NCBI RefSeq assembly: GCF_004337445.1 | Contig: NZ_SJZB01000014.1 | Coordinates: 62,001-126,000, forward strand | Origin: Parasulfuritortus cantonensis | GTDB lineage: Bacteria; Pseudomonadota; Gammaproteobacteria; Burkholderiales; Thiobacillaceae | Direction of reading: 5' to 3' | Length of the DNA stretch: 64,000 nt | Shown: in pieces, positions 7,126 through 17,370 of the stretch | Position numbering within the stretch: position 1 is the first letter of the stretch | Layout: each line of letters starts with the position of its first letter | Notes under the pieces: model-generated | What the model saw: the letters and a program-made list of their open reading frames with translations, nothing else | What the model was told of the DNA's origin: nothing | Databases searched by the model: none | Translations under genes and position numbers: made by a program

Positions 7126-9915
7126 ATGCGCGTGAACATGCCGGTGACCGGCGTCGAGCGGGAGATGCGGGATGGCGAGGAGATCACCTCGACCACCGAC
7201 CTGCGCGGCGTCATCACCCACGTCAACGACACCTTCGTGCGCATCAGCGGCTTTGCCGCCGCGGAACTGCTCGGCGCGCCGCACAACATCGTGCGCCACC
7301 CGGACATGCCGGCGGCCGGCTTCGCCGACCTCTGGGCCACCATCCAGCGCGGCAAGCCCTGGACCGGCCTGGTCATCAACCGCTGCAAGAACGGCGACCA
7401 CTACTGGGTCAAGGCCAACGTCACCCCGATCCGCGAGGGCGGGCAGGTCACCGGCTACCTGTCGGTGCGCAGCAAGCCCAGCCGCGCCGAAATCGCCGCC
7501 GCCACGGACCTCTACCAGGCCATCCGCGCCGGCGATTCCGCCATCCAGCTCTACGAAGGCCGCGTCATCAAGGCATCCAAACTCGGAAGGATACAAACGA
7601 TGCTCAGCAACCTCACCATCAAGTCCCGACTGCAAGTCGTCATCGGCATGTTGTCCCTGCTCCTGCTGGTCATCGGGGGCATGGGCCTGATCGGTCTGAG
7701 CATGACCAACGACGCCCTGCGCGGCGTCTACGAGGACCGCATGGTGGCCAGCAACCGGATCAGCGACATCAATCGCCTGATCCTGCGCAACCGGGTCGCC
7801 ATCCAGGAATCCATCCTCAACCCCGACCCCGCCAACGTGAAGAAGAACGCCGACGAGGTCGAGCGCAACATCGACGCCATCACCGGCATCTGGCAGACCT
7901 TCATGACCAGCGCAATGACGCCGGAGGTGAAGAAGCTGGCCGACCAGTTCGCCGAGGAACGCAAGCAGTTCGTCGGCCAGGGCCTCAAGCCGGCCGTCGA
8001 GGCCCTGCGCAAGGACGACGTACCGGGCGCCATGCTGATCAACGACAACGCCGTGGTCGCCCTCTACCAACCGGTGGCGGCGAGCGTCGAGGCGCTGAAG
8101 AGCCGCCTGGTCGACGAGGCCAAGGCCGAGTACCTCGCCGCGCAGAGCCGCTACACGACCATCCGGGCGGTCGCCCTGGCCCTGATCCTGGCCGGCATCA
8201 CGCTGGCGGCCTGGCTCGGCGTCGGCCTGGTGCGCGCCATCGTGCGGCCGCTCGACAAGGCCATCGGCTTCTTCGAGCAGATCGCCCAGGGCAACTACAA
8301 CAACCCCATCGAGGTCGAGAACCACGACGAGGTCGGCAAGGTCCTGGAGTCGCTCAAGTCCATGCAGACCAAGCTCGGCTTCGACGTCGCCGAGGCCAAG
8401 CGCGTCGCCGACGAGAACCTGCGCGTGCGCATCGCCCTGGACAGTTCGACCGCCGCCATCACCATCTCCGACGACGAAGGCCTGCTGCGCCACATGACCC
8501 CGTCGGCCGGCAAACTGTTCTCCGCCCTGGTCGGCGGCGAGCGCCGGGCCGACGACCTGCTCGGCACCAAGCTGACCGAGTTCTTCAACGACCCCGCCAT
8601 CACGGCCAAGCTGGCGCACGCCATGGATAGCGCGGAGGCCGAGGAATTTCCGTTCAAGTCCTTCACCCTGCGCCTGAATTCCGGCCCGATCACCGACAGC
8701 CAGGGCAAGCATCTCGGCCGGGTCAGCCAGTGGACCGACCGCACCACCGAGGTCGCCGTCGAGCAGGAGGTCGCCGAACTGGTGGCCGCCGCGGCCGCCG
8801 GCGATTTCAGCCAGCGCATCGACCAGGCCGGCAAGGCCGGCTTCTTCAAGCAGCTGGCGGAAGGCATCAACCGGGTCGTCGACACCTCCGAACAGGGCAT
8901 CAACGACGTCGCCGAGGTGCTCAAGGCGCTCGCCGACGGCGACCTGACGCGCCAGATGCAGGGCGACTACCAGGGCCTGTTCGCCGAGCTGCGCGACAAC
9001 GCCAACGCCACCGTCGGCAAGCTCCAGGAGATCATCGGCCAGATCCGCGAGGCCACCGACGCCATCAACACCGCCGCCCGCGAGATCGCCACCGGCAACG
9101 CCGACCTCTCCTCCCGCACCGAGTCCCAGGCCTCCTCCCTCGAGGAAACCGCCTCCTCCATGGACGAGCTCACCTCCACCGTCAAGCAGAACGCCGACAA
9201 CTCCCGCCAGGCCAACCAACTCGCCAAGGGGGCCTCCGACATCGCCGTCAAGGGTGGCGACATCGTCGGCCAGGTGGTCCAGACCATGGGGGCGATCGCC
9301 GAATCCTCGAAGAAGATCGCCGACATCATCAGCGTCATCGACGGCATCGCCTTCCAGACCAACATCCTGGCCCTCAACGCCGCCGTGGAAGCCGCCCGGG
9401 CCGGCGAACAGGGCCGCGGCTTCGCCGTCGTCGCCGGCGAGGTGCGCAACCTCGCCCAGCGCTCCGCCGCCGCCGCCAAGGAGATCAAGGAGCTCATCTC
9501 CGACTCCGTCGACAAGGTCAACAACGGCTACAAGCAGGTCGAGAACGCCGGCCAGACCATGCAGGAGATCGTCGATGCCGTGAAGCGCGTCACCGACATC
9601 ATGGGCGAGATCACCGCCGCCTCGGTCGAGCAGTCCCAGGGCATCGGCCAGGTCAACACCGCCGTCACCCAGATGGACGAGATGACCCAGCAGAACGCCG
9701 CCCTGGTGGAGGAGGCCGCCGCCGCGGCCGAGTCCCTGCAGGACCAGGCCAACGGCCTGGCCGAGGCGGTCGCCGTGTTCCGGGTCGCCGCCACCGGCAA
9801 GCGGGCCGTCGCCGCCAAGGCCGCCCCCGCGCGCCTGGCCGCCCCCGCCGCCAAGCCGGCCGCCCGCCTGCCCAAGCCGGCCGCCTCCGACGACGGCGAG
9901 TGGCAGGAGTTCTGA
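7126..9915 (+). CDS. PAS-HAMP methyl-accepting chemotaxis protein
   Basis: 929 residues. An N-terminal Aer-type PAS domain ([35 protein letters not shown]) is followed by a transmembrane segment (about 168-190), a four-helix periplasmic domain, a second membrane segment (about 345-365) and HAMP. A second PAS-like region (residues about 420-550) precedes the methylated helices and receptor tip ([20 protein letters not shown]). The C terminus, DGEWQEF, fits the xWxxF pentapeptide that tethers CheR and CheB. The cytosolic PAS suggests redox or energy sensing and the periplasmic bundle a small ligand; both are inferences. The 3' 1077 bp are nearly identical to the next gene. Confidence 0.9.
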   Translation: MRVNMPVTGVEREMRDGEEITSTTDLRGVITHVNDTFVRISGFAAAELLGAPHNIVRHPDMPAAGFADLWATIQRGKPWTGLVINRCKNGDHYWVKANVTPIREGGQVTGYLSVRSKPSRAEIAAATDLYQAIRAGDSAIQLYEGRVIKASKLGRIQTMLSNLTIKSRLQVVIGMLSLLLLVIGGMGLIGLSMTNDALRGVYEDRMVASNRISDINRLILRNRVAIQESILNPDPANVKKNADEVERNIDAITGIWQTFMTSAMTPEVKKLADQFAEERKQFVGQGLKPAVEALRKDDVPGAMLINDNAVVALYQPVAASVEALKSRLVDEAKAEYLAAQSRYTTIRAVALALILAGITLAAWLGVGLVRAIVRPLDKAIGFFEQIAQGNYNNPIEVENHDEVGKVLESLKSMQTKLGFDVAEAKRVADENLRVRIALDSSTAAITISDDEGLLRHMTPSAGKLFSALVGGERRADDLLGTKLTEFFNDPAITAKLAHAMDSAEAEEFPFKSFTLRLNSGPITDSQGKHLGRVSQWTDRTTEVAVEQEVAELVAAAAAGDFSQRIDQAGKAGFFKQLAEGINRVVDTSEQGINDVAEVLKALADGDLTRQMQGDYQGLFAELRDNANATVGKLQEIIGQIREATDAINTAAREIATGNADLSSRTESQASSLEETASSMDELTSTVKQNADNSRQANQLAKGASDIAVKGGDIVGQVVQTMGAIAESSKKIADIISVIDGIAFQTNILALNAAVEAARAGEQGRGFAVVAGEVRNLAQRSAAAAKEIKELISDSVDKVNNGYKQVENAGQTMQEIVDAVKRVTDIMGEITAASVEQSQGIGQVNTAVTQMDEMTQQNAALVEEAAAAAESLQDQANGLAEAVAVFRVAATGKRAVAAKAAPARLAAPAAKPAARLPKPAASDDGEWQEF
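8839..9915 (+). repeat. Direct repeat, copy 1 (receptor signalling half)
   Basis: Aligns without gaps to 11641-12717 (offset 2802 bp). Differences are few and clustered (around 8902-8936 and 9241-9290, and in the last 80 bp). Long stretches agree even at third codon positions, which indicates recent duplication or gene conversion. Confidence 0.9.
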
Positions 9916-9969
9916 CCCGAGCAGACTGGACCACGGACCCGCCAGAATAATCGACCACAAGGACGAACC

Positions 9970-12717
9970 ATGCGAATCAACATGCCCGTGACCGGCGTCG
10001 AGCGGATGATGCGCGACGACGAGGAAATCATCTCCACGACGGACACCAAGGGCATCATCACCCTGGTCAACCGCTACCTGGTCGAGATCAGCGGCTTCAC
10101 CGAGGCCGAGTTGATCGGCGCCCCGCACAACATATTCCGCCACCCCGACATGCCGGCGGAGGCGTTCAAGGACCTCTGGGACACCATCAAGGCGGGCAAG
10201 CCCTGGATCGGCCTGGTCAAGAACCGCTGCAAGAACGGCGACCACTACTGGGTGGAGGCGCACGTCGCGCCGATCTGGAAGAGCGGCCAGCTGACCGGCT
10301 ACCTGTCGGTGCGCCGCAAGCCGACCCGCGAAGCCGTCGCGGCCGCCGAGGCCCTGTACAAGCAGATCCGCGACGGCAAGGCCAAGCTGCACCCGGGTGG
10401 CTGGCGTGCCTGGCTGAAACGCGTCACCGTGCACCAAACCCTGATCGGCGCCGCCGCCGCCAGCGGCCTGGTGGTGAGCCTGGCGTTGTTCTATGCCGTG
10501 GTCGGCGGCATGGGCGCCCAGAAGTCCTCCTACGAGAACTACCTCAACCGCGAAGTGGTTCTGGAGAAGAAGTACGAGGCCCTCTACGCCCAAGGCCTGC
10601 AAGTCGGCCAGGCGACCCGCAACATCATGCTCGACCCCGCCAACAAGAAGGCCTACGACAACTACGACAAGGCCCGTGCCGACATCGCCCAGTTGCTCGG
10701 CGAGATCGACCTGCTGGACGACAGCGCCACCGGCCAAGCCCGGCTCAAGGAGATCACGGCGATCTTCGAGCGCATGAAGGCGAGCGAGGACACCCTGTTC
10801 GGCCACGTCAAGGCCGGCGAAGCCGCCGCCGCCGTGGAGAACCTGAACAAGGACACGACACCGCTCTGGCGCGACGTCAAGAAGGTTATCCTGGACGGCA
10901 TCGCCGAACAGGAGAAGGCGTCCGAGCAGATGCACACCCAGGTCAACGAGGCCTCGAGTTCCGCCCGTACCAAGGTCATCGTGCTGGCCGGTCTCACCGT
11001 CGTCGTCGCCCTGTTCGTCTTCACCCTGATCGGCCGCAACCTGGCCCGGCGCCTCAAGCGCACCGACGAGATCTTCCTGCGCCTGGCCGAAGGCATCTAC
11101 GACAGCAAGATTCCGCTCGACCGCAAGGACGAGATCGGCCTGGTCATGGAGGCCATCGAGGCCATGCAGACCAAGCTCGGCTTCGACATCCTCGAGGCCA
11201 GGAAGATCGCCGACGAGAACCTGCGCATCCGGATCGCCCTCGACAGCTCGACCGCCGCCATCACCATCTCCGACGTCGACGGCCTGCTCAAGCACATGAC
11301 CCCGGCCGCCATCAAGCTGTTCAACGCGGTCGGCCGCCAGGGCCGCAAGGCCGACAACCTGATCGGCAGCAAGCTGACCGACTTCTTCGACGACCCCGCC
11401 ATCACGGCCCGCTTCAAGCACGCCATGGACGCCCGCGAGGCGGTCGAGTTCACCTTCAACGGCCACGTCCTGCATTGGGACTCCGGCCCGATCACGGATG
11501 CCCGCGGCAAGCACATCGGCCGGGTCAGCCAGTGGGTCGACCGCACCACCGAGGTCGCCGTCGAGCAGGAAGTCGCCAACCTGGTCCAGGCCGCGGCCGG
11601 CGGCGACTACAGCCAGCGCATCGGCCTGGAAGGCAAGGCCGGCTTCTTCAAGCAGCTGGCGGAAGGCATCAACCGGGTCGTCGACACCTCCGAACAGGGC
11701 ATCCACGACGTCGGCAGCGTCCTCAAGGCACTCGCCGACGGCGACCTGACGCGCCAGATGCAGGGCGACTACCAAGGCCTGTTCGCCGAGCTGCGCGACA
11801 ACGCCAACGCCACCGTCGGCAAGCTCCAGGAGATCATCGGCCAGATCCGCGAGGCCACCGACGCCATCAACACCGCCGCCCGCGAGATCGCCACCGGCAA
11901 CGCCGACCTCTCCTCCCGCACCGAGTCCCAGGCCTCCTCCCTCGAGGAAACCGCCTCCTCCATGGACGAGCTCACCTCCACCGTCAAGCAGAACGCCGAC
12001 AACTCCCGCCAGGCCAACCAACTCGCCAAGGGGGCCTCCGACATCGCGATACGGGGCGGCGACATCGTCGGCCACGTGGTCGGCACCATGGGGGCGATCG
12101 CCGAATCCTCGAAGAAGATCGCCGACATCATCAGCGTCATCGACGGCATCGCCTTCCAGACCAACATCCTGGCCCTCAACGCCGCCGTGGAAGCCGCCCG
12201 GGCCGGCGAACAGGGCCGCGGCTTCGCCGTCGTCGCCGGCGAGGTGCGCAACCTCGCCCAGCGCTCCGCCGCCGCCGCCAAGGAGATCAAGGAGCTCATC
12301 TCCGACTCCGTCGACAAGGTCAACAACGGCTACAAGCAGGTCGAGAACGCCGGCCAGACCATGCAGGAGATCGTCGATGCCGTGAAGCGCGTCACCGACA
12401 TCATGGGCGAGATCACCGCCGCCTCGGTCGAGCAGTCCCAGGGCATCGGCCAGGTCAACACCGCCGTCACCCAGATGGACGAGATGACCCAGCAGAACGC
12501 CGCCCTGGTGGAGGAGGCCGCCGCCGCGGCCGAGTCCCTGCAGGACCAGGCCAACGGCCTGGCCGAGGCGGTCGCCGTGTTCCGGGTCGCCGCCACCGGC
12601 AAGCGGGCCGTCGCCGCCAAGGCCGCCCCCGCGCGCCTGGCCGCCCCCGCCGCCAAACCGGCCGCCCGCCTGCCCAAGCCGCCCGCCTCCGACGACGGCG
12701 AGTGGGAGGAATTCTGA
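9970..12717 (+). CDS. PAS-HAMP methyl-accepting chemotaxis protein, tandem paralogue
   Basis: 915 residues with the same plan as its upstream neighbour: Aer-type PAS ([18 protein letters not shown]), membrane segment (about 155-178), periplasmic four-helix bundle, second membrane segment near 335-355, HAMP, an internal PAS-like region and a receptor signalling domain. It ends in GEWEEF, again a CheR/CheB tether. The periplasmic bundle is clearly diverged from the first copy while the signalling half is almost identical in DNA. The pair therefore probably feeds two different inputs into the same CheA-CheW array. A 54-bp gap separates the two genes. Confidence 0.9.
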   Translation: MRINMPVTGVERMMRDDEEIISTTDTKGIITLVNRYLVEISGFTEAELIGAPHNIFRHPDMPAEAFKDLWDTIKAGKPWIGLVKNRCKNGDHYWVEAHVAPIWKSGQLTGYLSVRRKPTREAVAAAEALYKQIRDGKAKLHPGGWRAWLKRVTVHQTLIGAAAASGLVVSLALFYAVVGGMGAQKSSYENYLNREVVLEKKYEALYAQGLQVGQATRNIMLDPANKKAYDNYDKARADIAQLLGEIDLLDDSATGQARLKEITAIFERMKASEDTLFGHVKAGEAAAAVENLNKDTTPLWRDVKKVILDGIAEQEKASEQMHTQVNEASSSARTKVIVLAGLTVVVALFVFTLIGRNLARRLKRTDEIFLRLAEGIYDSKIPLDRKDEIGLVMEAIEAMQTKLGFDILEARKIADENLRIRIALDSSTAAITISDVDGLLKHMTPAAIKLFNAVGRQGRKADNLIGSKLTDFFDDPAITARFKHAMDAREAVEFTFNGHVLHWDSGPITDARGKHIGRVSQWVDRTTEVAVEQEVANLVQAAAGGDYSQRIGLEGKAGFFKQLAEGINRVVDTSEQGIHDVGSVLKALADGDLTRQMQGDYQGLFAELRDNANATVGKLQEIIGQIREATDAINTAAREIATGNADLSSRTESQASSLEETASSMDELTSTVKQNADNSRQANQLAKGASDIAIRGGDIVGHVVGTMGAIAESSKKIADIISVIDGIAFQTNILALNAAVEAARAGEQGRGFAVVAGEVRNLAQRSAAAAKEIKELISDSVDKVNNGYKQVENAGQTMQEIVDAVKRVTDIMGEITAASVEQSQGIGQVNTAVTQMDEMTQQNAALVEEAAAAAESLQDQANGLAEAVAVFRVAATGKRAVAAKAAPARLAAPAAKPAARLPKPPASDDGEWEEF
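11641..12717 (+). repeat. Direct repeat, copy 2 (receptor signalling half)
   Basis: Partner of 8839-9915, with equal length (1077 bp) and no indels. It includes codons for the last 359 residues and stop of the second long receptor. Confidence 0.9.
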
Positions 12718-12764
12718 CCTGACCCGCGCGGGCGGCCCGGCGGCCGCCCGCACCTGGACACGCC

Positions 12765-13619
12765 ATGGCCGACCCCATCCGCAGCGACCGCGAGTTCCAC
12801 TTTTCCCACCGGGACTTCGAGGAGGTGCGCAAGCTGATCTACGACCACGCCGGCATCGCCCTGTCCGACGCCAAGGAGGACATGGTCTACAGCCGCCTGG
12901 CCCGGCGCCTGCGCGCCACCGGCCTGAAGAGCTTCGGCGCCTACCTGGACCACCTGAAGACCGGCCACGAGGAGGAGTGGGAGGCGTTCGTCAACTCGCT
13001 GACCACCAACCTGACCGATTTCTTCCGCGAGAACCACCACTTCGTTCTCCTGAAGGACTTCCTCAGGCAGCGCCACGACCACCCGATCCGGCTCTGGAGT
13101 TCGGCGTCGAGCACCGGCGAGGAGCCCTACTCGATGGCCATGACCGCGGTCGAAACCTTCGGCGGCTTCGACGCCCCGGTGCGCATCGTCGCCTCCGACC
13201 TCGACACCAACGTGCTCAAGAAATGCCAGGACGGCGTCTATCCGATCGAGCGCCTGGCCAAGCTGGGGCCGGAACGCCAGCGCCGCTTCTTCCTGCGCGG
13301 CACCGGCGACCGCGCCGGCTACGCCCGCGTGAAACCGGAACTGCGCGCCATGGTCGACTTCTTCCAGCTCAACCTGCTGGCGCCGAACTGGCCGATCCAG
13401 GGCACCCTGGACGCCATCTTCTGCCGCAACGTGATGATCTACTTCGACAAGCCCACCCAGCACCGGATACTGACCCGGATGAAGCCGTTGCTGAAGCCGG
13501 ACGGCCTGCTGTTCATGGGCCATTCGGAGGCCCTGTACCACGCCGCCGACCTGTTCCGCCTGCGCGGCCAGACCGTCTACGAGCACATCGAGGCGCGGCC
13601 GCAGAGGAAGCCCGCGTGA
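12765..13619 (+). CDS. cheR: Chemoreceptor glutamate methyltransferase CheR
   Basis: 284 residues. An N-terminal helical CheR domain (FEEVRKLIYDHAGIALSDAKEDM) precedes the SAM-binding Rossmann domain with LWSSASSTGEEPYSMAM, ASDLDTNVLKKCQDGVY and AIFCRNVMIYFDKPTQ. It transfers methyl groups from S-adenosylmethionine to receptor glutamates for adaptation. The xWxxF tails of the two preceding receptors give it a docking site. Its stop codon overlaps the GTG start of cheD (GTGA), so the two are probably translationally coupled. Confidence 0.93.
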   Translation: MADPIRSDREFHFSHRDFEEVRKLIYDHAGIALSDAKEDMVYSRLARRLRATGLKSFGAYLDHLKTGHEEEWEAFVNSLTTNLTDFFRENHHFVLLKDFLRQRHDHPIRLWSSASSTGEEPYSMAMTAVETFGGFDAPVRIVASDLDTNVLKKCQDGVYPIERLAKLGPERQRRFFLRGTGDRAGYARVKPELRAMVDFFQLNLLAPNWPIQGTLDAIFCRNVMIYFDKPTQHRILTRMKPLLKPDGLLFMGHSEALYHAADLFRLRGQTVYEHIEARPQRKPA

Positions 13620-14227
13620 CCCGGCACGGCTACGAGGAGCTCCTCGCCCCCAACCACTACTATGACCGCCATTTCCAGACCGAAGCCGCGAAGATCCTGC
13701 CCGGCGAGTACTACGTCACGGGGCGCGAGATGATGCTGGTGACCGTGCTCGGTTCCTGCGTCTCCGCCTGCATCCGCGACCCCGTTGCCGGCGTCGGCGG
13801 CATGAACCATTTCATGCTCCCGGAGGGCGGCGACGTGCACAACCCGCTCTCCGCCTGCGCACGCTATGGCGGCTACGCCATGGAGATATTGCTCAACCAG
13901 CTCCTGAAGCTGGGGGCCAGCCGCACCCGCCTGGAGGCCAAGGTGTTCGGCGGCGGCGCCATCATGCGCGGCTTCACCCTGCACAACGTCGGCGAACGCA
14001 ACAGCGATTTCGTGCTCGAATACCTGGCGCGCGAGCGCATCCGGGTGACCGCGGAGGACCTGCGCGACATCTATCCGCGCAAGGTGTACTTCTTCCCGGT
14101 CAGCGGCCGGGTCCTGGTCAAGAAGCTCAAGCGCGTGCACAACGACACCATCGTGCAGCGCGAGCAGGAATACGGCAGCCGCCTGCAGACCGCCGACATG
14201 GCGGGCGACGTGGAGCTGTTCGCATGA
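13616..14227 (+). CDS. cheD: Chemoreceptor glutamine deamidase CheD
   Basis: 203 residues from a GTG start that overlaps the cheR stop. The catalytic Cys is in [14 protein letters not shown] and the His in GGMNHFMLP, with the conserved [10 protein letters not shown] further on, all typical of CheD. It deamidates receptor glutamines to glutamates, creating methylation sites, and can regulate signalling through partners. It ends in AGDVELFA, matching the SGDIELF tail of the first receptor of the operon. Confidence 0.92.
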   Translation: MTRHGYEELLAPNHYYDRHFQTEAAKILPGEYYVTGREMMLVTVLGSCVSACIRDPVAGVGGMNHFMLPEGGDVHNPLSACARYGGYAMEILLNQLLKLGASRTRLEAKVFGGGAIMRGFTLHNVGERNSDFVLEYLARERIRVTAEDLRDIYPRKVYFFPVSGRVLVKKLKRVHNDTIVQREQEYGSRLQTADMAGDVELFA

Positions 14228-14267
14228 CCCGCCGGCCGACGCCGACCGCCCGAGGAGGCGAATCGAG

Positions 14268-15308
14268 ATGAGCAAGATCAAGGTATTGATCATCGACGAC
14301 TCCGCCCTGATCCGGAGCGTGATGAAGGCGATCATCGACGGCCAGCCCGACATGGAGGTGGTCGGCATGGCGCCCGACCCGCTGGTGGCGCGCGATCTGA
14401 TCAAGCAGAGCAACCCCGACGTCCTCACCCTGGACGTCGAGATGCCCAGGATGAACGGTCTCGAGTTCCTGGAGAAGCTCATGCGCCTGCGCCCGACGCC
14501 GGTGGTGATGATCTCCACCCTGACCGAGCACGGTTCCGAGGTGACCCTGAAGGCGCTCGAACTGGGCGCGGTCGACTTCGTCGCCAAGCCCAAACTGGGG
14601 GTCAGCGAGGCCATGGCCGAACTGGTCCAGGACATCACCGACAAGATCCGCACCGCGGCGCGCGCCCACGTGCGCCGCCAGACCGGCGCGACGGCGGCCA
14701 TCGGGGCGCCGCGGCCGCTCGCCGGCCACATCCTGTCGACGACGGAAAAGGTCGTCTTCATCGGCTCCTCGACCGGCGGTACCGAGGCGCTCAAGGAGGT
14801 GCTGTCGCGCATGCCGGCGGAGTCGCCGGCCATCATGATGACCCAGCACATGCCGGAGTCCTTCACCAAGTCGTTCGCCGCCCGCCTGGACGGGCTCTCG
14901 GCGATGACCGTCAAGGAGGCCGAGCACAACGAGCGCGTGCTGCCCGGCTATGCCTACCTGGCACCCGGCCACTCGCATCTGCGGGTAAAGAAGAGCGGCG
15001 CCTACTACTACACCGAGCTGTCCCAGGAGGCCCCGGTGAACCGGCACCGGCCCTCGGTCGACGTCCTGTTCGAGAGCGCCGCCCGGGTGGTCGGCCAGAA
15101 CGCCGTCGCGGTCATGCTCACCGGCATGGGCAAGGACGGCGCCGCCGGCATGCTGGCCATGCGCCAGGCCGGGGCCTACACCATCGCCCAGGACGAGGCC
15201 AGCTGCGTCGTCTACGGCATGCCCAAGGCGGCCGTGGAGATCGGCGCGGTGCAGGAAATCGCCCCCCTCGCCAATATCGCCGGGTGTATTCTCAAACGGC
15301 TGACCTGA
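14268..15308 (+). CDS. cheB: Protein-glutamate methylesterase CheB
   Basis: 346 residues with AGGAGG before the ATG. The N-terminal receiver has its phospho-acceptor Asp in [13 protein letters not shown]. The C-terminal esterase shows the catalytic Ser ([15 protein letters not shown]), His ([10 protein letters not shown]) and Asp ([11 protein letters not shown]). When phosphorylated by CheA it removes receptor methyl groups, opposing CheR. This completes the adaptation set R-D-B in this operon. Confidence 0.94.
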   Translation: MSKIKVLIIDDSALIRSVMKAIIDGQPDMEVVGMAPDPLVARDLIKQSNPDVLTLDVEMPRMNGLEFLEKLMRLRPTPVVMISTLTEHGSEVTLKALELGAVDFVAKPKLGVSEAMAELVQDITDKIRTAARAHVRRQTGATAAIGAPRPLAGHILSTTEKVVFIGSSTGGTEALKEVLSRMPAESPAIMMTQHMPESFTKSFAARLDGLSAMTVKEAEHNERVLPGYAYLAPGHSHLRVKKSGAYYYTELSQEAPVNRHRPSVDVLFESAARVVGQNAVAVMLTGMGKDGAAGMLAMRQAGAYTIAQDEASCVVYGMPKAAVEIGAVQEIAPLANIAGCILKRLT

Positions 15309-15337
15309 ACCCTCGCGCCACTGCAGGAGAAAAACAT

Positions 15338-15643
15338 ATGCAGATTTCCGAAAAGATCGACGGCAACACGGCCCGCCTGAGTCTGGAAGGGCGTTTCGAC
15401 TTCCATTCCCACCGCGATTTCCGCGCTTCCTACGATGCCCTGCTCGGCCGTGCCGACATCCGCGACATCCTCATCGACTTCGCCCGGGTCGACTACCTCG
15501 ACTCCTCCGCCCTGGGCATGCTCCTGCTCCTGCGCGAGAAGGCCGAGGCGGGCGGCAAGAAGGTCAGGCTGACCAAGCTGACCGGCTCGGTCAAGCAGGT
15601 CCTCGAGATCGCCAACTTCGGCAAACTGTTCGCCATCGAATAA
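15338..15643 (+). CDS. STAS-domain anti-sigma factor antagonist (HsbA-like)
   Basis: 101 residues starting at ATG 15338 behind AGGAGA. The STAS core (ILIDFARVDYLDSSALGMLLLL) holds the Ser-Ser site phosphorylated in anti-anti-sigma factors. It overlaps the next gene by one base (TAATG). A STAS protein beside a receiver-PP2C-kinase protein is the HsbA/HsbR arrangement known from Pseudomonas. There, unphosphorylated HsbA binds the anti-sigma factor FlgM and frees the flagellar sigma factor FliA. The same target here is inferred, but it would fit the FliA-like promoter at 2565. Confidence 0.85.
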   Translation: MQISEKIDGNTARLSLEGRFDFHSHRDFRASYDALLGRADIRDILIDFARVDYLDSSALGMLLLLREKAEAGGKKVRLTKLTGSVKQVLEIANFGKLFAIE

Positions 15644-16986
15644 TGTCCGCCAACGCCCAGGCCAAGCCGATCAAGATACTGGTCGTCGACGACACGGTCA
15701 CCAACATCAAGCAGTTGGAGGCGGTGGCGCGCAAGCTCGGCCACGAGGTGGTGACCGCCATGGACGGCGTCGAGGCGATCGAGAAATACCAGGCCGAGGC
15801 GCCCGAGCTGATCATCATGGACATCATGATGCCCAGGATGGACGGCATCGAGGCGGCCCGGCGCATCCGCGAACTGCCCTGCGACCGCTGGGTGCCCATC
15901 ATCTTCTACTCGGCGCTCGACAGCCTGTCCGACATCCTGCGCGGCTTCGAGATCGGCGGCGACGACTACATGGTCAAGCCGGCCAACCTGCAGGTGATCC
16001 GGGCCAAGATCAACGGCTACGCCCGCGCCCTGGGCATGCAGGAGCAGAGCCTGCATTACGCCCGCGAACTGGCGGCCTGGCGCGACGAGGCCGAGGAACA
16101 GAACAAGCTGGGCCAGTACATCATCGGTCGCCTGCTCGACTCCAAGGGCCTGCGCGACCCCATGATCCAGTGGCGCAACACCCCGGCGCAGAGCTTCAGC
16201 GGCGACCTGGTGTGCGCGGCGCGCGGCCCCGGCGAGGTGCTCTACGTGATGCTGGCGGATGCCGCCGGCCACGGCCTGTCGGCGGCCCTGACCGCCCTGC
16301 CGCTCACCCAGGTGTTCCACGGCATGGTGTTCAAGGGCTTCCCGATCCACACCATCGCCGAGGAACTGAACAGCAAGCTGAAGGCATTCCTGCCCATCGA
16401 CCGTTTCGTGGCCGCCTCCCTGGCCGCCATCGACACCCGCAACCAGACCATCGAGATCTGGAACGGCGGCAACCCCGAGGTCCTGTTCGTCGACGACGAC
16501 GGCCAGGTCACCATGCGCTGGCCGTCGCGCCATCCGCCGCTCGGCATCCTGCCGCCGGAGCTGTTCTCGGGCGCCACCGAAGTGGTCAACTATGCCCGCC
16601 CGGGCGAGCTGGTCATGGTCTCCGACGGCATCATCGAGGCCGAGAGCCCGGACGGCCAACGCCTCAACCAGGCCGGCCTGGATGCCCTGCTGGGCCAGGC
16701 CCCGACCGGCCTGCGCCTGGCCGCCATCGAAGACGGCGTCAAGCGCCAGCTGGCCGGCCGGCTCGAACACGACGACCTCTCGGTCCTGGTCGTCCGGGTC
16801 CCGATCGAGCGCCGCCGGACCCTGCGCGCCCAGCCGGCCGCCGCCACGGCCCACAGCCTGTCCGAGTGGCGCATGGAGTTGCGCTGGGGCGCCGACGAAT
16901 TGCGCGGCATCGACGTGGTCCCCGCCATGCTCGGCTTCATCGGCCAGATCAAACCCTTGCAGCCGCACCAGGGCAGTTGTTCCTGA
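15643..16986 (+). CDS. Response regulator with PP2C-type phosphatase domain (HsbR-like), frameshifted
   Basis: 447 codons before a premature stop. The receiver domain covers residues 8-125 (phospho-acceptor in LIIMDIMMPRMDG). A linker helix precedes an SpoIIE/RsbU-type phosphatase domain (SGDLVCAARGP, MLADAAGHGLSAAL, VSDGIIEAE), which would dephosphorylate the upstream STAS protein. In homologues the protein continues into an HPK/HATPase anti-sigma kinase domain. Here that domain is encoded immediately downstream in another frame. One missing C near 16974 (GGCAG where GGCCAG is expected) accounts for it. Whether this is a real mutation, programmed slippage or a sequencing error cannot be told from this window. 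Confidence 0.8.
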   Translation: MSANAQAKPIKILVVDDTVTNIKQLEAVARKLGHEVVTAMDGVEAIEKYQAEAPELIIMDIMMPRMDGIEAARRIRELPCDRWVPIIFYSALDSLSDILRGFEIGGDDYMVKPANLQVIRAKINGYARALGMQEQSLHYARELAAWRDEAEEQNKLGQYIIGRLLDSKGLRDPMIQWRNTPAQSFSGDLVCAARGPGEVLYVMLADAAGHGLSAALTALPLTQVFHGMVFKGFPIHTIAEELNSKLKAFLPIDRFVAASLAAIDTRNQTIEIWNGGNPEVLFVDDDGQVTMRWPSRHPPLGILPPELFSGATEVVNYARPGELVMVSDGIIEAESPDGQRLNQAGLDALLGQAPTGLRLAAIEDGVKRQLAGRLEHDDLSVLVVRVPIERRRTLRAQPAAATAHSLSEWRMELRWGADELRGIDVVPAMLGFIGQIKPLQPHQGSCS

Positions 16987-17351
16987 TCGTCTCGGAGCTG
17001 TTCAACAACGCCCTCGACCACGGCGTCCTGGGTCTCGACTCGCGCACCAAGAGCCTGGAAGGCGGCTTCGAACGCTACCTGGAGGAACGCGAGCGCCGCC
17101 TGGCCGAACTCAACGACGGCGTCATCGACATCGGTTTCCACCTGCACATGGCCGACCAGCGCCCCTTCCTGGACATCCAGGTGCGCGACAGCGGCCGCGG
17201 CTTCGACTACCACGCCTACATCGACGCCCCGGACGACGACCAGAGCCTGTACCAGACCCACGGCCGCGGCATCCGCCTGGTCAAGACCCTGTGCGAGGAA
17301 GTCACCTACAAGGACAACGGCAACCGGGTATTCGCGCGCTACGCCCTATAG
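16974..17351 (+). pseudogene. Detached C-terminal HATPase (RsbW-like) domain of the HsbR-like protein
   Basis: About 125 codons in the frame one base off the preceding gene, with no start or ribosome site of its own at the junction. The sequence LFLIVSELFNNALDHGVLGL carries the N box of GHKL ATPases, and RDSGRGFDY and GRGIRLVKTLCEEV are the G boxes. It would phosphorylate the STAS protein if joined to the upstream frame. Codon usage is normal, so any break is recent. Confidence 0.75.
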
Positions 17352-17370
17352 GCACCAACGGGAGAGAAAG

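Noticed and set aside
4167-7388. Very long open frame opposite cheA and cheW, and similar ones opposite the long receptors
   Set aside because: They arise because GC-rich codons leave few stops on the other strand. The products are low-complexity Gly/Val/Asp/Leu strings, and the plus-strand frames are textbook Che proteins.
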